This document shows positions 59,354-64,000 of a DNA stretch of 64,000 bases, one piece after another. The DNA is from Zanthoxylum bungeanum (lineage: Eukaryota; Streptophyta; Magnoliopsida; Sapindales; Rutaceae), in contig SKCR01023742.1 of assembly GCA_019454045.1 (NCBI GenBank), positions 310,001 through 374,000 on the forward strand, written 5' to 3'. Below the pieces are notes generated by a model. The model ran no database searches and was not told where the DNA came from. It saw only the letters and a list, made by a program, of their open reading frames with translations. Position 1 is the first letter of the stretch. The number at the start of each line of letters is the position of its first letter. Position numbers and translations under genes: made by a program.

Positions 59354-59368
59354 ATCTCCCACTTGGTA
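59354..59368 (-). other. Polypurine tract of R1e
   Basis: Minus strand TACCAAGTGGGAGAT before the LTR start TGTTGGACA. Confidence 0.85.
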
Positions 59369-61690
59369 CATAGCCAGTCACTCAAGTGTCCCACACCCGA
59401 ACTATGTACGGTTCGCTCAAATTGCTGAGGAAAGTTTTCGTCAGCGGATTTGTTTGATAATCGTCTGACGCGATTTATACGATCATCACATCGCCACGAT
59501 GTATGATCCGAACGAATCAGATGATATAGAAGTATATATCTGGATCGTCGATGAGACCTTTAATTCCTTAGCCTGTGCTGACGCCTAGCTCAGCCGCTAA
59601 CAGAACTATATCTAATCTAATTAGATTTATTTTCGACCCAAATGGCTTCTATTGCTGCCTCAGCTGCAGCAATAATCCGCATTTGTTGTTTATTCGGCAA
59701 CAGTTATCTTGCTAGGAAGATTTCCAGCTCACTGTCCCGTTATTCAAACTTTATAGTACCGCAGTATTTACCGGTTTGGAAACTTGCAGCGGTGATCCTA
59801 GTCACTTCAAGTTCTCCTACTCAATAATTTAAGACAGCATCTTTAGTTCTCTAAGATACTAACAGATGTTCTTAACTTCAATCCAGTGACTATCACTTGG
59901 ATTGTCCTGATTGTGACTCCATATGCTCAAAGCGTATGAGACACCAGGTTACGTACATTATTCAATGTACAATTTCTCAGAGAGTGTTAATAATTCCAAA
60001 TCTAGCCCAGTAGATCTTTATTCCTTGAATAAAGGTTGTTACTCCCAAGAATTCTACGGAGAATTTCTATGAAAGAATATCTATGAAAGCCAAGCTTTCA
60101 CCAATTGCTTTATTGGGAATTTCACTGTCAGTACGCTCCCACTAACCTCCTTATATACACAAGAATCATTTCGTTTTGAATTAAATCATAAACCATTATG
60201 ATTACATCAAAACGTCAGTTCCAAGAACCTTATGCTTGCTTCAATCCAAACATGGATCGAATAACCCGCAAACCTTGTTTGTCGGTTATACAAAATCGTC
60301 AGGATATTGTAAGAATCCTCCAAGAGGTTTCCTTTTCAGGAAAGCGATTTTGATCTGTAACTGACACATTTCATAAATGAAATACGCAGTTATCAATAAG
60401 CATCTTCAAAACGGATTTACCATGGCAACAGGTAAAAGGATAAACCGTTATTAACACAATGTTGATAACGATACCTTTCCGTCATAAGCCTAGCTTTGTA
60501 CGTTGGTATGTTGCCATCCATGTATGTCTTCCTTGAAGGCGTTTAGTGTACCAATAGGCACAATGCCTTGTGGTACAACAACTAGCATCCAAAATAGTTG
60601 TTTTACATGGAATCCATTTTGGACTCATGGCACTTTGCCAAAATAGGGAGTCGATACCTCGTATCACTTCCTCAAAACGTAGTCGGATGGTATACCCTCA
60701 TAAGATTGACATCTTTATGAGGTTAGATCAGAAACCCATACCCTAGGTTGTTTTCTGACTCTATCCGATCTACCCAGTTCTTGTGTATTCGAAGATTAAT
60801 GGTACAGATTCATCATTGATGAACTGTTTGTGTTCCATTAAGGACTTCGTGCCTTGAATGTATTACTATTACTCCGATTTTCATCGAGTATCACTATCCT
60901 CCCACTGACCACTGCATATCGGTATTCCTCTCAGGAAAACCGCATGGTGAGCAACAATCATATTGTTCTCATGTGAGATTTATAAGTACTATACTTAAGG
61001 TTTCCCTTAGGATAACCTATATGGCACTTATCCAATTTGGGTTCTTAGTTTGGTATCATCCAAACGTTATGCCTGGCATACCCAAATTATTAGGAGTGAG
61101 AAACCCCGTTTCTTTCCTGTTCATATCCTATATGATATGTGTCAAACAGATTTATATGGAACCTTATTCTAAATAAGTTTTGCACTGTTATATACATATC
61201 CTGTTTGAAGGAAATGATAGCTCAGAGCGACTCGTGATAAACCTTATCATGTCCTCATCTGAAAGAATACCGTACTCTTTCATGTACGTATAAAACTTAC
61301 TGCTTAAGTATTTTCCATTACGGTCTTACCGTGGCGGCATAATATTATAGCCGATCTGTTTTTCTACTTCGTGTCGAAACTATAAAAGTTTCCGATCTGT
61401 GTTCTTCAAAAGAAACACATAACCATAACGTGATGCCACATCCGTTAAGGTCACGAAACATTCATGTTCACATCTAGCCTAGCTAGATATGGGCCCACTA
61501 ACTTCACCATGAATAGGGCTAACAGATCGGTGGCACTTTCACTATTACCAAATAAATAGTGTTTTAGGTACTTTACCTAATAAACTAGATTCGCAGACTT
61601 TATTTGAATAGTCAAATCAATCCTAGTACCCACTCTTCAAAAGTGTGGATATACGAGTCTTGTTCAATTGTGTCCTAGACAACAATGCCA
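59369..61690 (-). pseudogene. R1e pol remnant: RNase H, RT, integrase
   Basis: Decayed copia pol on the minus strand. RNase H shows an alanine-rich EAA-x-EAI segment near 59645..59690. RT has RSMFGLKQA at 60233..60259 and a degraded start near 60600. The integrase SRYGY region is near 61390..61440. About 61250 a segment present in the other copies (the TPPGT region) has been deleted. The plus-strand frame 59642..59827 and the minus-strand frame 60482..60667 are shadows or fragments. Confidence 0.84.
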
Positions 61691-62600
61691 CAAATAAGTC
61701 TCTACTTGATCAAATCAATTTGAGCTATTTATTTGTCATTTTATATGTTTGAGATTTTAATTATATTCAAAATATAAATTCTGTTATTTACATCTAATGT
61801 GTTTATCTCAGTATCATCTTTATATAATGAAACACTTAGTGTTCTAGAATATAAAGGTTTATCCACAATGGATTAAACACTGATATAGAGATAATGTCTC
61901 TAGTCAAACTAGTTACATTATAACAGTTCCTAATTTAAGTACACACCCAAAGGGTAGTTCCTAAACTTAGGTATCTACGGTCGAAACAGCGACTTTCGTC
62001 CCGTTTCCGATTCGCAGAGCAATCTCAGCTTGAAGTCAGTATCCTGCTCAAAGCAGATTCTGAACATCAATACATATTTTTATGTACCACACTAATATTT
62101 AAAATCTAATTTCAATACTAGTTGTGAACATAACTTTGACAAACATTTTTTAAGTCAGAGCCTTGCCCTTTCTTTAATTCCTTCGTGTCTGCCATATCCA
62201 AATGGTAGTCACTTTGGTATATGTCATTTATCTTTTTCAATATTTTAGGAACCTTAGGCCAAGCCTTGGGTTTTTAGAATATCGAAACGATGTGCACCTC
62301 GTGCTACATGCCCAATTGCAAACTTTGACTTATCTCCTCTAGAATAGTCAATTAATTCTTCAAGAATTATAAATTGCAATTTTAATACTTCTTAAATCTA
62401 AAATAGATTTATGACAAGTATATTAAATTAAGCATTAAAGTCATCATCACATAAATCTTCCAAGATTTTATGCTCTACTTATTTTGCTTAATTTTGTGCG
62501 TAAGGTATAATAAGTTATTTTATCAAATAAAGTAACCTATTATTTATTCCCAATTTGAAAATTAAATCATTTAAAATATTTTAATCCCATATTATATTTA
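61691..62600 (-). pseudogene. R1e protease spacer and gag remnant
   Basis: Colinear with 9561..10640 of R1a. The gag end lies near 62150..62350, more decayed than in R1c. No open frame is present. Confidence 0.6.
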
Positions 62601-62609
62601 AATATCCAA

Positions 62610-62870
62610 CTTTTCAATTTTATCTTGATTACAATAGTCCAACTATTTAATCAACGATCAGTGGTACTATATATATTATAATGATTATAATAGTCCAACT
62701 ATATAATCAAATATAATCCAAATTAATTAACCTCAATTACATTGATTACTATAATCCAATTATAAAATCAACTGTAAACTGAAATTAATTAATTCAAATA
62801 TATTGATTAATATAATCCAATTATATATAATCAAGTATAATACAGTCCAACTGTTTATTAAAACAACAAT
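62610..62870. repeat. AT-rich tandem repeat (R1e)
   Basis: About four degenerate units with ATTGATTACTATAATCCAAT, as in R1a. Confidence 0.7.
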
Positions 62871-62929
62871 TTAAATATTAGTCCAACTAACATTTAATAT
62901 TACGACGAAATAATTTGAATGAGCGCGTA

Positions 62930-64000
62930 ATGGCGAGTAATTGAACGAATATTGCAAATTCAATTCTTGCCTCCCACTATTTTCGTCGAGCCTCGACCTA
63001 GTCGCTAACCTCTGACGAGTACTCGGGAAACCGTGTTTCCTAGTGGGCTAGGATCTCGTTAAATATCACACATCTTGACTTGGCCAACAAATTGTATGAT
63101 AATTAACTAGGTATATCTCTAAGATCAATTGGATCCAATCCAATTCCTAGATCCAGTAGGTGGACATCCAAGTCCTAAACATATATCATATATATGCCTA
63201 TATATCCAATATATACCCTAACCTATTCCTCCTCTGAATCAACTAGGCCTTGGCTTTGGCACAACAAACCTAGTGATCCCAGTCAAGCGTGGACCCATTG
63301 ACCATGGAAGCTTCGTAATCAATGTCGTTGGACAAGAAGTGGTCTTGACTTTGGCCAACAAACCACAACTTGGACAAGACACCAATATGGAACAAAGCCT
63401 CGTGATTCAAACACATCTTCGATGGACAAGGGCTTGACTTTGGCCAACAACCCATGCCAATCTAGGATCTTGAGCAAGAATCACTCAATGGAAGGAAAAG
63501 ACGCATGATATTTGATGAGGGCTTTTCGCGTGCAAATTGGCTACCAATTTCATTATCTTTGTTAAGGTCTCATCATCATACACCCTTAAACATGCATTCT
63601 AAATACATAATAAAGCGAGTATGAAAATAAATAATAATGATATGCAGATGGATACTTCAACACATTGATCCTAGATCAAATCTCTCCCTTTCTCTCTCAA
63701 ACTAGCACTTGTATTACTTCTACCCGTTACACTACACTTCTAAAGAAACCTCATTTACATTGAGGGGAATAGGTGAGAAGAGAATACAAAGAGAATAGAG
63801 GTGATAAGGCTGGACACGCAGGTCCAATTTAATAAATCGAATTTATTACAAAAATTTCCAAAATTGCCCCACCCGACTAATATCCATCCGATATACATTA
63901 TTCATTCATCACAACCATGTATTCACACATAAGCATGCTATCAATCAATCTAATCAAATTAATTAATCTGATAATTATGTGATCATCCAATGTTCAAACA
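62930..64000 (-). other. R1e leader, runs to window end
   Basis: Colinear with the R1c leader. It contains GGAAAC-CGT-GTTTCC near 63027 and the region matching the antisense frame of R1a/R1c at 63210..63470. Here that frame is broken by single-base insertions or deletions (for example CGTGGACCC against CGCGACCC). No coding is seen from 63480 to the end. Confidence 0.7.

Larger units (their letters stand above)
47846..64000 (-). mobile_element. R1e: copia LTR element with R2b nested, runs off right edge
   Basis: Minus-strand R1 copy: 3' LTR (47846..48306 plus 57740..59353), PPT, RNase H, RT, integrase, gag remnant and leader, ending in the leader at the window edge. The 5' LTR and the far target-site duplication are outside. 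It is inserted in the gag of R3. Confidence 0.9.

Overview
This is a 64 kb piece of a flowering-plant nuclear genome, probably a eudicot. It is AT-rich, almost devoid of genes and packed with nested Ty1/copia-type LTR retrotransposons. The only host gene I can support is a small intronless gene on the minus strand (41552..41935) for a 127-residue senescence-regulator (S40/DUF584 family) protein. It sits in a roughly 6 kb island between retroelement blocks. I use working names for the element families; none is a database name.

Family R1 has LTRs of about 2.05-2.1 kb (TGTTGG...CCAACA or variants) and a decayed copia gag-pol. Five copies are seen: R1a (minus, 1..about 11614, left LTR cut by the window edge); R1b (plus, 2931..8338, inserted in R1a, TSD CTTAT, 5' half scrambled and ending in an inverted copy of its own U5); R1c (minus, 11615..29774); R1d (plus, 12479..22378, inserted in R1c, TSD GTATC, structurally complete); R1e (minus, 47846 to beyond the right edge). 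R1a and R1c lie head to tail and share a truncated LTR at 11615..12123. All pol regions are full of stops and frameshifts, but motifs of zinc knuckle, integrase, reverse transcriptase and RNase H can still be read.

Family R2 has LTRs of about 2.6 kb (TGTTGGGG...CCCCTACA), a copia-type primer binding site and polypurine tract, and an internal region of about 4.2 kb with no convincing coding sequence. Two complete copies are present: R2a (minus, 29940..39315, TSD GTTAT) and R2b (plus, 48307..57734, TSD AAAAA, inserted inside the LTR of R1e). Fragments of two further copia elements occur at 29775..29939 (R4) and 45457..47845 (R3: short LTR, PBS, leader and a readable but broken gag).

Layout: 1-12123 R1a with R1b inside; 11615-29774 R1c with R1d inside; 29775-29939 R4 fragment; 29940-39315 R2a; 39321-45456 low-copy island with the S40 gene; 45457-47845 R3; 47846-64000 R1e with R2b inside. 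The most interesting signals are structural, not protein-coding: an array of about nine perfect inverted repeats with fixed 3-nt spacers in every R1 LTR, a twofold 24-bp promoter repeat in the same LTRs, the inverted-U5 terminus of R1b, and paired stem-loops presenting the same 22-nt motif in the R2 leader. I found no new protein system.
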